From: Burkholderia sp. IMCC1007
GTDB lineage: Bacteria; Pseudomonadota; Gammaproteobacteria; Burkholderiales; Burkholderiaceae
Assembly: GCF_027257875.1 (NCBI RefSeq)
Contig: NZ_JAPVQY010000032.1
Coordinates: 24,536-88,535 of the forward strand
Direction: 5' to 3'
DNA length: 64,000 bases
Part shown: in pieces, positions 8,463-16,358 of the stretch
Layout: each line of letters starts with the position of its first letter
Numbering within the stretch: position 1 is the stretch's first letter
The notes under the pieces: model-generated
Databases searched by the model: none
The model's input: only the letters and a program-made list of their open reading frames with translations
What the model was told of the DNA's origin: nothing
Made by a program: the position numbers and the translations under genes

Positions 8463-8688
8463 GGCTTTGAAAACGGACGCGCGTAGCGAACGCGTGTAAC
8501 GGGCCCAAAAACGGGCAAAAAACCGAGTGCGTCGGCCCGATCGCGGATCGGCCGGCCGGCGCGTCGGACACGCGCCTTCTCGATGACAGACGTTTGAGGA
8601 ACTCGTCATTTTACCCTGCTTGGGGCAGATGCGGGCTTGACCCGTGCGGCCACGCGGATTTAGCGCAACGAACCATTTCAATCTGCTT

Positions 8689-9336
8689 TCAGCGATCGGC
8701 CGCGAGCTTCGCGCCGAGGCCGACGAGCGCGGCGCCGCACAGCGCGTCGAGCGGGCGTCGCACGCGCCGGTAGCCGCGCTGCGCGCGCGGGCTCGCGAAC
8801 AGGAACGCGACGCACGAATACCAGCCGGCCGACAGCACGCCGATCGTCACCAGCACGGCGCCGTTGAACCACAGCGGCACGTGCGCGGGCAGCATCGCGG
8901 CGAACACGCTGGTCCAGAACGCGCACGATTTCGGGTTGGTCAGGCAGGTGAACAGGCCGCTGCGGTACGCGCGCAGGTAGTCGCGCGCGTGCGGGGCGGC
9001 GAGCGGCGCGCCGTCGTCGGGTGTGTCGGCCGGCGCGGGAGCGCGGCGCGCGCCCGAGCGCAGCAGCTTGAAGCCGAAATACACGAGATAGACGGCGCCG
9101 CCGATCCGGACCGTCTCGTACAGCCATTCGACCTGATGCAGCACGGCCGCGAGGCCGAGCATCGCGAGCGTTGCCCACGCAACCGATGCGGTGCCGACGC
9201 CGAGCGCCGATGCGGCGCCCAGGCTGCGCCGTCCGGCGAGCGACAACTGCGAGATCATGAAGAAGTTCGGGCCCGGCGTGATCGCCGCGACGAGATAGAC
9301 GACGGCGATTTGCAGCAGGATCGGCAGGTAGCTCAT
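8689..9336 (-). CDS. LysE/RhtB-family amino acid exporter
   Basis: A 215-aa inner-membrane protein with about six hydrophobic segments. The signature AAITPGPNFFMISQLSLAG near the N-terminus and the CLTNPKSCAFWTSVF segment are characteristic of LysE/RhtB translocators that export amino acids such as homoserine, threonine or lysine. An internal hydrophilic insert (about residues 95-115, RSGARRAPAPADTPDDG) separates the two halves. The substrate cannot be deduced. It stands alone on the minus strand between fpr and the endonuclease-like gene. Confidence 0.88.
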   Translation of the reverse strand: MSYLPILLQIAVVYLVAAITPGPNFFMISQLSLAGRRSLGAASALGVGTASVAWATLAMLGLAAVLHQVEWLYETVRIGGAVYLVYFGFKLLRSGARRAPAPADTPDDGAPLAAPHARDYLRAYRSGLFTCLTNPKSCAFWTSVFAAMLPAHVPLWFNGAVLVTIGVLSAGWYSCVAFLFASPRAQRGYRRVRRPLDALCGAALVGLGAKLAADR

Positions 9337-9407
9337 GGGGCGCGGCGGCGAGGCGGGAGGGCGGGCAAACCGCTACTGTAGCGCACGCCCCACGGGCCTG
9401 CGGCGCG

Positions 9408-10223
9408 TTACCGCGGATCGAGGCGCAGGCGCGCGATATACGGCAGGTGATCCGACAGCCACGCGGTTTCGCCGGACGGCGCCTGCCATTCGAGCGGGGT
9501 CAGCCCGCGCACGAACATCTTGTCGAGCGCGAGCGCCGGCGAGAACGCGGGGAAGGTGCGGCCCGACTCGCCGAGCAGCGTCGCGACTTCGGACATCCCG
9601 ATCTCGGCGAACAACGCGACCGAATCGTTGCGCCAGTCGTTGAAGTCGCCGGCGAGCACGAGCGGGTCGTCGCCTGCGTTGCGCACGATCCAGTGCGCGA
9701 TCCAGTGCATCTGGCGCAGTCGCGCCGCGCGCGTGAGCGCGAGGTGCGCGCACAGCAGCGTGACGGGCCGCGCGCCGGCGAGCGTCGCGCGCGCGACCAG
9801 CAGCCCGCGCCGCTCGAAGCGGTGCGCGGAGATGTCCCAGCGGCCGCCGAGGTCGAGCGGGTGCGGCGACAGGATCGCATTGCCGTGCCGCCACGACGGC
9901 TTGAACACGTTCGGACCGAGTGCGATCTTCCAGTCGAGCGCATGTGCGATCTCGGTGGCCTGGCAGTGCCACACGTCGTCGGCCGCGTCGTCCATCGGCG
10001 AGCCGAAGCCGGGCGCGAGCACCGGGCGCGGCATGCGGCGCGCCATCGCTTCCTGCAGAAAATACACGTCGGCGTGCGTCGACTGCATCCAGTTGCGCAT
10101 CGCGTTCCACGCGGTGAAGCCGAGCGGCGAGCGGCCCTTGTGCAGGTTCCAGCTCACCGCGGTGATTTCGTCAGGTGCGCTTTGCGGTTCGGCGAACGGC
10201 AGGGACAAGGCGTCGGCGGGCAT
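9408..10223 (-). CDS. Endonuclease/exonuclease/phosphatase-family protein
   Basis: A 271-aa EEP-fold enzyme. Conserved elements: AVSWNLHKGRSPLG (metal-binding Asn), DVYFLQEAM (catalytic Glu), LLCAHLAL (His), VLAGDFNDWR (Asp/Asn) and LSDHLPYIARLRL (terminal SDH). These are the Mg-dependent phosphoesterase residues shared with AP endonucleases, DNase I and inositol phosphatases; substrate unknown. The start at 10223 is chosen because it is 5 bases after the stop of the small secreted protein gene, suggesting co-transcription. Confidence 0.85.
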   Translation of the reverse strand: MPADALSLPFAEPQSAPDEITAVSWNLHKGRSPLGFTAWNAMRNWMQSTHADVYFLQEAMARRMPRPVLAPGFGSPMDDAADDVWHCQATEIAHALDWKIALGPNVFKPSWRHGNAILSPHPLDLGGRWDISAHRFERRGLLVARATLAGARPVTLLCAHLALTRAARLRQMHWIAHWIVRNAGDDPLVLAGDFNDWRNDSVALFAEIGMSEVATLLGESGRTFPAFSPALALDKMFVRGLTPLEWQAPSGETAWLSDHLPYIARLRLDPR

Positions 10224-10228
10224 GGCGT

Positions 10229-10717
10229 TCAGTCCTTCGCGATGTGCGCACGCACGCGGTAGACGAGGTGCGGATGCTGCTCGACGAGCGTCCAGTCGGT
10301 CCATGCATCGCCGCCGACCGCGAGCCCCGGATGGCTCGCGACGATCTGCCGCGGCGACGCGGGCAGGCACGGATCGCTGCGCGCCGCGGTTTCGTCGTCG
10401 AGCGTTTCCTGCACGTCGAGCGCGAGCGATACCGTATGCGCGGCGTCGTCGACCGACAGCGGCGCGACCGTCACCGCGCGCGAGCGCTCGGTCGGCACGA
10501 CGCGCGCGGCATTGCCGCAGCCGACGGGCACGGCGGACGGGTAGCGATGGGTATCGGTGCGGGACTGACCGACGGTGGTGTGCTGCTGGAACGTGTCGAT
10601 CGTCTGACCGTCGCGCACCACCTGGATCTCCCACGCGACGACGGCAGGTGCGGGGCTCTGCGCATGGGCCGCGAGCGCGACGCTCGCGAGCAGGACGGCC
10701 AGGCCGTGTTTCAGCAT
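10229..10717 (-). CDS. Small secreted/periplasmic protein, unknown function
   Basis: A 162-aa protein with a clear signal peptide (MLKHGLAVLLASVALAAHAQ, cleavage after AHA). The mature part has two cysteines and no motif that I recognise. The start at 10717 is preferred over a 14-residue longer form because it places the basic n-region and hydrophobic core correctly. It lies 5 bases upstream of the EEP-family gene, so the two are probably one operon; the functional link is unknown. Confidence 0.7.
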   Translation of the reverse strand: MLKHGLAVLLASVALAAHAQSPAPAVVAWEIQVVRDGQTIDTFQQHTTVGQSRTDTHRYPSAVPVGCGNAARVVPTERSRAVTVAPLSVDDAAHTVSLALDVQETLDDETAARSDPCLPASPRQIVASHPGLAVGGDAWTDWTLVEQHPHLVYRVRAHIAKD

Positions 10718-10762
10718 GAAACTTCTCCGGAAACGCGGGGTAGCGGGGAACGGACGCACATC

Positions 10763-10858
10763 TTACGCCCGATCGATTTCGACGGTGGTGTGGCCGGACG
10801 CATCGCGACGGGTGCGCAGCACGTTCCGGTCCTGATACGAAAGGTAGGTGCGCGTCAT
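10763..10858 (-). CDS. Possible 31-aa small ORF after the nitroreductase gene
   Basis: ATG at 10858, six bases after the nitroreductase stop, opens a 31-codon frame (MTRTYLSYQDRNVLRTRR...DRA) ending at TAA 10763. Nearly all third positions are G or C, as in the real genes nearby. There is no good Shine-Dalgarno sequence and I do not recognise the product. It may be a translated micro-ORF or chance. Confidence 0.3.
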   Translation of the reverse strand: MTRTYLSYQDRNVLRTRRDASGHTTVEIDRA

Positions 10859-10864
10859 GCGTTT

Positions 10865-11593
10865 TCAAGCGAAAAAGCGTGCGAACTCGGCGACGCTCGC
10901 GCGCTCGGTGACGAGGCGGTTCTCGATCGCGTCCGGATCCGCGTGGCCGAGCGCCATCCCGCAGACGAGCTGTTCGTTGGCCGGGATGCCGAGCTGCTCG
11001 GCGACGATCCGGTGAAACGGCACGAACGCGGCCTGCGGGCACGTGTCGAGACCGCGGGCGCGCGCGGCCGTCATCACGCCTTGCAGGAACATCCCGCAGT
11101 CGAGCCACGCGCCGTGCGTCATCACGCGATCGAGCGTGAAGAACAGCGCGACCGGCGCATCGAAGAAGCGGAAGTTGCGCGCGTGCTGCGCGTGCATGCG
11201 CGCCTTTTCGTCGCGGCCGATGTTCAACAGCCCGTACAGATCCCAGCCGACCTTGCGGCGCCGGTCGATATACGGCGACACCCATTCACGCGGGTAGTAG
11301 TCGTACTCGGCGACGTATTTCTCGTCGCGCGCCGGATCCTCGTAGGCCGCCGTGAGCGCGGCCGCGAGTGCGTCGCGGGTCGCGCCGGTCGCGACATAGA
11401 CGCGCCACGGCTGGATGTTGGTGCCCGACGGCGCGCGGCTCGCGGCTTCGAGGATTGCCTCGAGCGTGTCGCGCGGCACGGGCGTCGGCAGGAACGCGCG
11501 AACTGCGCGGCGCGACTTGAGCGCGGCGTCGACGGCGTCGACCGTATGAGTTGCGTCGGTGTCGACGCGCGGGGAAGCGGCGGGGACGGACAT
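10865..11593 (-). CDS. Nitroreductase-family oxidoreductase
   Basis: A 242-aa FMN-dependent nitroreductase-like enzyme. Features: SRRAVRAFLPTPVPRDTLEAIL (the S-R-R FMN-binding start), ASRAPSGTNIQPWRVYV (PSGTNxQPW flavin motif), a mid-protein FMLQGVMTAARARGLDTCP-type helix and the C-terminal GMALGHADPDAIENRL. Two in-frame ATGs lie close together (11599 and 11593); GAAGG sits 7 bases before 11593 but only 1 base before 11599, so 11593 is chosen. Reduces nitroaromatics or quinones with NAD(P)H in family members; the natural substrate is unknown. Confidence 0.87.
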   Translation of the reverse strand: MSVPAASPRVDTDATHTVDAVDAALKSRRAVRAFLPTPVPRDTLEAILEAASRAPSGTNIQPWRVYVATGATRDALAAALTAAYEDPARDEKYVAEYDYYPREWVSPYIDRRRKVGWDLYGLLNIGRDEKARMHAQHARNFRFFDAPVALFFTLDRVMTHGAWLDCGMFLQGVMTAARARGLDTCPQAAFVPFHRIVAEQLGIPANEQLVCGMALGHADPDAIENRLVTERASVAEFARFFA

Positions 11594-11822
11594 CGGCATA
11601 CCTTCGGAACGAGGCGCGCGGCGGCGCGCGGGCGCCGTCGGCAATGCCGGCGCGAAGGCCGGTGAGCCTTCGATGATACGCCGCGCCGCACGACGCTGCA
11701 GCGTGCGCGCGGTGTTAGCAGCAGACTCGGCCGGCTGCTTGCTTGCACGCGGATGCCAGATCGTTACACTGAAATCGTAAGGGTCTGATGGGTATGTGAC
11801 TGCAGCGGCAGCGAGGTTTGGT

Positions 11823-12803
11823 ATGACGACGGCGATGGTGAAACAGGAACTGGCGGTGGCGTCCTTCAGCACGGTGTACGACCTCGAACAGGTCGAGACG
11901 GCGCTGAACGACCTGAACGAAAGCGCGAGCGACGCGCTGCGCGCAACCTACGAGCGGATGCTCAAGACCGGCAATCTGCGCTTCTGCGTGAAGCCGAACC
12001 GGATGCCGTCGTTCGACGAACTGGAAGAGGCGCTGCCGAATTTCGTCGAGCCGCTCGGCGACGTGCGCAAGCAGGTCGCGCTGTGTCTCGAGACGGAGGA
12101 CCGGCTCGAACTGATGCCGATCCTGCTGCTCGGGCCGCCCGGCATCGGCAAGACGCATTTCGCGAAGGCGCTCGCGCAACTGCTCGGCACCGCGTACCAC
12201 TACGTGCCGATGAGTTCGCTTACGGCCGGCTGGATCCTGTCGGGCGCATCGTCGCAATGGAAGAACGCGAAGCCCGGCAAGGTGTTCGAGGCGCTCGTCA
12301 ACGGCAGCTACGCGAACCCGGTGATCGCGGTCGACGAAATCGACAAGGCCGGCAGCGACGCGCAATACGATCCGCTCGGTGCGCTGTACGCGCTGCTGGA
12401 GCACGATACCGCCCGTGCGTTCGTCGACGAATTCGCCGAAGTGCCGATCGATGCGGGCAACGTGATCTGGATTGCGACCGCGAACGACGCGCACGCGATT
12501 CCGGAGCCGCTGCTGAACCGGATGAACGTGTACGAGATCGCGCCGCCCGACGCGGCCGGCGCGCGCCGGATCGCGCAGACGATCTACGACGAGATCCGCA
12601 CGTCGCACGCGTGGGGGCGGCGCTTCCCCGCTACGCTCGACGACGACGCGCTCGACGTGCTGGCCGCGACGCCGCCGCGCACCATGCGCCGCGCGCTGCT
12701 GCATGCGTTCGGCACCGCGCGGCTCGACGGCCGCGACGTGATCGCGCCGTCCGACATCCGCGCGGACGAGGGCGCGGCGAAGCGCCGGCCGATCGGGTTC
12801 TGA
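11823..12803 (+). CDS. AAA+ ATPase with Lon-like ATPase module and no protease domain
   Basis: A 326-aa AAA+ protein. Walker A GPPGIGKT is at residues 104-111, Walker B VIAVDEID at about 167-174, sensor 1 in NVIWIATAND and an arginine-finger candidate in PEPLLNRMNVYEI. The central part resembles the Lon ATPase core, but the S16 peptidase domain (Ser-Lys dyad) and Lon substrate-binding N-domain are absent. No partner gene is adjacent, so the remodelled substrate is unknown. ATG 11823 has GAGG five bases upstream; a GTG at 11796 in frame is a weaker alternative. Confidence 0.8.
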   Translation: MTTAMVKQELAVASFSTVYDLEQVETALNDLNESASDALRATYERMLKTGNLRFCVKPNRMPSFDELEEALPNFVEPLGDVRKQVALCLETEDRLELMPILLLGPPGIGKTHFAKALAQLLGTAYHYVPMSSLTAGWILSGASSQWKNAKPGKVFEALVNGSYANPVIAVDEIDKAGSDAQYDPLGALYALLEHDTARAFVDEFAEVPIDAGNVIWIATANDAHAIPEPLLNRMNVYEIAPPDAAGARRIAQTIYDEIRTSHAWGRRFPATLDDDALDVLAATPPRTMRRALLHAFGTARLDGRDVIAPSDIRADEGAAKRRPIGF

Positions 12804-12838
12804 ATCGGCGGCGCGCGCAACGATGGGGTTCGCGGGCC

Positions 12839-12861
12839 GCGCGCCGGGCATCCCGGCGCGC
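12839..12861 (+). terminator. GC-rich hairpin after the AAA+ gene
   Basis: Perfect 10-bp stem GCGCGCCGGG-CAT-CCCGGCGCGC 35 bases after the stop codon; no T tract follows, so it is either a weak terminator or an mRNA-end stabiliser. A second inverted repeat ATGTGC-GGAT-GCACAT follows at 12866-12881. Confidence 0.45.
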
Positions 12862-12955
12862 ACGCATGTGCGGATGCACATACGTTCTGCAAGCGGGCTA
12901 ACCGGGACGTACAATTCTTCTCTCTCCCCTCGATGCGTCAGCGACGCGAAACGCC

Positions 12956-14065
12956 ATGGAGCAGACGGATTGTGTGGTGATCGGCGCAGGTGTGGTCGGT
13001 CTCGCGATTGCGCGGGAACTGGCCGCCCGCGGGCGCGAGACGATCGTGCTCGAGGCGGCCGATGCGATCGGCACGGGCACCAGTTCACGCAACAGCGAGG
13101 TGATTCACGCGGGTCTCTACTACCCGCGCGGCTCGCTGAAGGCGACGTCGTGCGTGCACGGCCGCGAACTGCTGTACCAGTTCTGCGAAACGCATCACGT
13201 GCCGCATCGGCGCGTCGGCAAGCTGCTCGTCGCGACGAGTGCGTCGCAGGTGAAGCAACTGAAGGCGATCGCCGCGCGGGCGGCGGAAAACGGCGTGTTC
13301 GATCTGCTGCCGCTCACCCGCACCGAGGCGCAGGCGCTCGAACCCGCGCTCGAATGCGTGGAGGCGCTGTTCTCGCCGGGCACCGGCATCGTCGACAGCC
13401 ATCAGCTGATGCTCGCGCTGCTCGGCGACGCGGAGCGCCACGGCGCGATGTGCGCGCTGAAATCGCCGGTCGAGTCGATCGACGTGCTGCGCGGCGGCCG
13501 TTTCGTCGTGCGCACCGGCGGCGACACGCCGACCGAAATCGAGGCGGCGTGCGTGATCAACAGCGCGGGCCTCGGCGCGCAAGCGCTCGCACGCAACACG
13601 CGCGGGCTCGATCCGCGCTGGGTGCCGCCGCTCTATCTCGCGCGCGGCAACTACTTCAGCCTGTCCGGGCGCGCGCCGTTCTCGCATCTCGTCTACCCGA
13701 TGCCCGACCGCGCGGGGCTCGGCATCCATCTGACGCTCGACCTCGCCGGGCAGGCGCGCTTCGGCCCCGACGTCGAATGGGTCGACGCGTTGCGCTACGA
13801 AGTCGATCCGGCGCGTGCGCAGGCGTTCTACGCGTCGATCCGCGCGTACTGGCCGGCACTGCCCGACGACGCGCTGCGGCCGGCTTATGCGGGGATCCGG
13901 CCGAAACTCGCGGGGCCCGGCGAGCCGCCGGCCGACTTCATCGTGCAGGGCGCGGCGCAACATGGCGTGCGCGGGCTCGTGAACCTGTTCGGCATCGAGT
14001 CGCCGGGGCTGACCGCATCGCTCGCGCTCGCGCAGCGGGTGGGCGACATGACGTCGCACGCATGA
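12956..14065 (+). CDS. FAD-dependent oxidoreductase, L-2-hydroxyglutarate oxidase-like (DAO family)
   Basis: A 369-aa flavoprotein. The N-terminus MEQTDCVVIGAGVVGLAIAR is an FAD-binding GxGxxG Rossmann motif followed by the acidic residue in IVLEAAD. SSRNSEVIHAGLYYP is the conserved DAO/LhgO segment and CVINSAGLGAQALAR the second dinucleotide contact. GIRPKLAGPGEP and the C-terminal NLFGIESPGLTASLALA are also typical of L-2-hydroxyglutarate oxidases. Oxidation of L-2-hydroxyglutarate or a related 2-hydroxy acid is the likely reaction; the exact substrate is inferred. Stand-alone gene upstream of the HiPIP gene. Confidence 0.82.
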   Translation: MEQTDCVVIGAGVVGLAIARELAARGRETIVLEAADAIGTGTSSRNSEVIHAGLYYPRGSLKATSCVHGRELLYQFCETHHVPHRRVGKLLVATSASQVKQLKAIAARAAENGVFDLLPLTRTEAQALEPALECVEALFSPGTGIVDSHQLMLALLGDAERHGAMCALKSPVESIDVLRGGRFVVRTGGDTPTEIEAACVINSAGLGAQALARNTRGLDPRWVPPLYLARGNYFSLSGRAPFSHLVYPMPDRAGLGIHLTLDLAGQARFGPDVEWVDALRYEVDPARAQAFYASIRAYWPALPDDALRPAYAGIRPKLAGPGEPPADFIVQGAAQHGVRGLVNLFGIESPGLTASLALAQRVGDMTSHA

Positions 14066-14238
14066 CGCACATGGCCCGCAGCGCTGCGGGCCGCCCGTCC
14101 AGATTGCGTTGCGAAGCCCCGTGTGGAATCCCTTATCTCCGGCATTTCTGCGCGCACATTTGTTCACTTGAGCGTTATTCTGTCGAACGGCCGTCGCCAG
14201 AACGGCTTTCAAACCGATAACGTTGGAGCGAGTCCCCC

Positions 14239-14550
14239 ATGAAAACATCCCGTCGGAGTTTCCTGATTACGAGCATTGGTGCGGTGTCCGCGCTGGCGCT
14301 GTCGCGCGAAGCGCTGGCCGATGCGCCGATGCTGTCGGAAACGGATCCGACCGCGGTGGCGCTCGGCTACAAGGCCGATGCCACGAAGGTCGACAAGGCG
14401 AAGTACCCGAAATATGCAGCGGGCCAGGATTGCGCGGCCTGCATGCTGTACCAGGGCAAGAAGGGCTCGGCTTCGGGCCCGTGCGCCGCGTTCGCCGGCA
14501 AGCAGGTATCGGCGAAGGGCTGGTGCAGCGCATTCTCGAAGATGGGCTGA
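14239..14550 (+). CDS. High-potential iron-sulfur protein (HiPIP), Tat-exported
   Basis: A 103-aa periplasmic electron carrier. The Tat signal MKTSRRSFLITSIGAVSALA contains the twin arginines and ends near ALADA. The mature part carries the four cysteines that bind the [4Fe-4S] cluster: CAAC, PCAAF and GWCSAF spacing (CxxC...C...C). Such HiPIPs shuttle electrons in respiratory chains of betaproteobacteria; the partner here is unknown. ATG 14239 is preceded by GGAGCGAG. A strong terminator follows 45 bases later. Confidence 0.92.
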   Translation: MKTSRRSFLITSIGAVSALALSREALADAPMLSETDPTAVALGYKADATKVDKAKYPKYAAGQDCAACMLYQGKKGSASGPCAAFAGKQVSAKGWCSAFSKMG

Positions 14551-14593
14551 CGTCCGGCGGCATCGTACGATGCCGCAATGTGGCGAAAACCAC

Positions 14594-14629
14594 AAAACGC
14601 CCGCCGTCGACAGACGGCGGGCGTTTTTA
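14594..14629 (+). terminator. Rho-independent terminator after the HiPIP gene
   Basis: Near-perfect stem ACGCCCGCCGTC-GACA-GACGGCGGGCGT followed by TTTT. The flanking AAAA on the left lets it work on both strands. Confidence 0.93.
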
Positions 14630-14739
14630 TTGCTTGAAATCGGTTCCGTCGCTTTCTACACTCGCTGCACAACAGCGCGCCGCGGCCACCCCGCGTACCG
14701 CGCCGCCCGATACGGCGAATCAACAAGGACGAGACACGC

Positions 14740-16047
14740 ATGGCGACGATTGCGAATTCATCGAAAACGGTCCGGCCCGAGCGTGCGCTGAACCGGCGTG
14801 CGGTGGCGGCGGCCGTGATCGGCAATGCGCTCGAGTGGTACGACTTCACCGTGTTCGGCTTCATGACGGTGGTGATCGCCGAGCTGTTCTTCCCGACGTC
14901 GAGTGAATATTCGTCGCTGCTGCTGACCACCGCGACGTTCGGCGTCGCGTTCTTCATGCGCCCGATCGGCGGCATCGTATTCGGGCTGTACGCGGACCGC
15001 GCGGGCCGCAAGGCTGCCCTGTCGCTCGTGATCCTGCTGATGACGGTCGGCATCTTCCTGCTCGCGATCGCGCCACCCTATGCGGCGATCGGCATCGGCG
15101 GCCCGCTCATGATCGTGCTCGGCCGCCTGCTGCAGGGCTTCTCGGCCGGCGGCGAATTCGGCAGCTCGACCGCGTTGCTGATCGAAGCCGCGCCGTTCTC
15201 GAAACGCGGCTTCTACGGCAGCTGGCAGATGGCGAGCCAGGCCGCCGCGCTGCTGATCGGCGCGATCGTCGGCGCGGCCGTCACGCGCGGGCTGTCGCCC
15301 GACGCGCTGCGCAGCTGGGGCTGGCGCGTGCCGTTCGTCCTCGGGCTCGTGATCGGCCCGGTCGGCTTCTACATCCGCCGTCATCTCGCCGATTCCGAAG
15401 CGTTCCTGCATGCCCAGCAAAGCGCGCGCCGCGCGACGCTCGGCGAGGTGTTCACGCGTCACCCGCGCGAAGTGCTGTGCGGGCTCGGCTCGGTGATCGC
15501 GCTGACCGTGACGATCTACGTGCTGATCAGCTATCTGCCGACCTTCGCGGTGAAGCAGCTGAAGCTGCCGTATGCGCAATCGTTCTACGCGGTGATCGTC
15601 GGCAACCTGCTGCTGATGGTGCTGTCGCCGATCGCCGGCGCATGGTCGGATCGCATCGGCCGCAAGGGGCTGTCGCTGTGGTCGCTCGTGCTGACGCTCG
15701 TGCTGATGTATCCGCTGTTCGCATGGCTCGACGCGGCGCCGAGCATCGGCCGGCTGATCGTGGTGCAGGCCGTGCTGTCGGTCACGCTCGCAGGTTATTA
15801 CGGGCCGTTCGGCGCGATGATCGCCGAGCTGTTTCCGGCGAACGTGCGCTCGACCGGGCTGTCGATCGCGTACAACGTCGCGGTGATGCTGTTCGGCGGC
15901 TTCGGCCAGTTCATCGTCACGTGGCTGATCAAGGTCACGGGCACGCCGCTCGCGCCGACCTACTACGTGATGGCGGGAATCGCGCTGTCGATCGTCGCGG
16001 TCGCGTTCGTCCCGGCGCGCAGCGCGGATCTCGACGCGCCGGCGTGA
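14740..16047 (+). CDS. MFS transporter, metabolite:H+ symporter (MHS) family
   Basis: A 435-aa inner-membrane transporter with about 12 membrane helices. The start RRAVAAAVIGNALEWYDFTVFG carries the GNxxEWYDF signature of the MHS family (ProP, ShiA, KgtP, citrate transporters). FGLYADRAGRKAAL is the MFS loop 2-3 motif and GRLLQGFSAGGEFGSSTALL is typical TM4-5. A second loop motif, WSDRIGRKGLSLW, is in the C-half. Uptake of an organic acid or osmolyte by proton symport is expected; substrate not identifiable. Confidence 0.9.
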   Translation: MATIANSSKTVRPERALNRRAVAAAVIGNALEWYDFTVFGFMTVVIAELFFPTSSEYSSLLLTTATFGVAFFMRPIGGIVFGLYADRAGRKAALSLVILLMTVGIFLLAIAPPYAAIGIGGPLMIVLGRLLQGFSAGGEFGSSTALLIEAAPFSKRGFYGSWQMASQAAALLIGAIVGAAVTRGLSPDALRSWGWRVPFVLGLVIGPVGFYIRRHLADSEAFLHAQQSARRATLGEVFTRHPREVLCGLGSVIALTVTIYVLISYLPTFAVKQLKLPYAQSFYAVIVGNLLLMVLSPIAGAWSDRIGRKGLSLWSLVLTLVLMYPLFAWLDAAPSIGRLIVVQAVLSVTLAGYYGPFGAMIAELFPANVRSTGLSIAYNVAVMLFGGFGQFIVTWLIKVTGTPLAPTYYVMAGIALSIVAVAFVPARSADLDAPA

Positions 16048-16273
16048 CGGATCGAATGCCGTTCCGCGATCGTTACGAAAGCTGCAACGACGGGCTGCGG
16101 CCGCCGGAAAATGCGTGACGCGCGTCGCGTCCACGTATGAACTGTTTAGTTGTCGGACGAAACATGCGCGGGATGAACGAAACGGTCGTCGGCGCGCGCA
16201 GACGCACTTTTCGCGCGTGCAAAACATCCGCAAAAACCCGTGTGGGCGCGTCTAGAAGACTTTTTTCTCCAGC

Positions 16274-16303
16274 TTGTTGCAGGATCGATAGCTCAAGTAA
16301 TAT
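16274..16303 (+). promoter_or_regulatory. Candidate sigma-70 promoter for the dpp operon
   Basis: TTGTTG (16274-16279), 18-bp spacer, TAATAT (16298-16303), about 55 bases before the dppA start. The rest of the 311-base gap 16048-16358 holds no gene; it contains a T6 run near 16259-16266 with only a weak hairpin before it. Confidence 0.35.
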
Positions 16304-16358
16304 CCGCGTACGCCGGGCCCTGGCGGGACCGGTTCCGATCTGGAGACCTGGAGGAAAC

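Noticed and set aside
14758..16233. 491-codon minus-strand frame opposite the MFS gene
   Set aside because: Arg/His/Glu-rich shadow of the MFS coding strand; the plus strand has a full conserved transporter.
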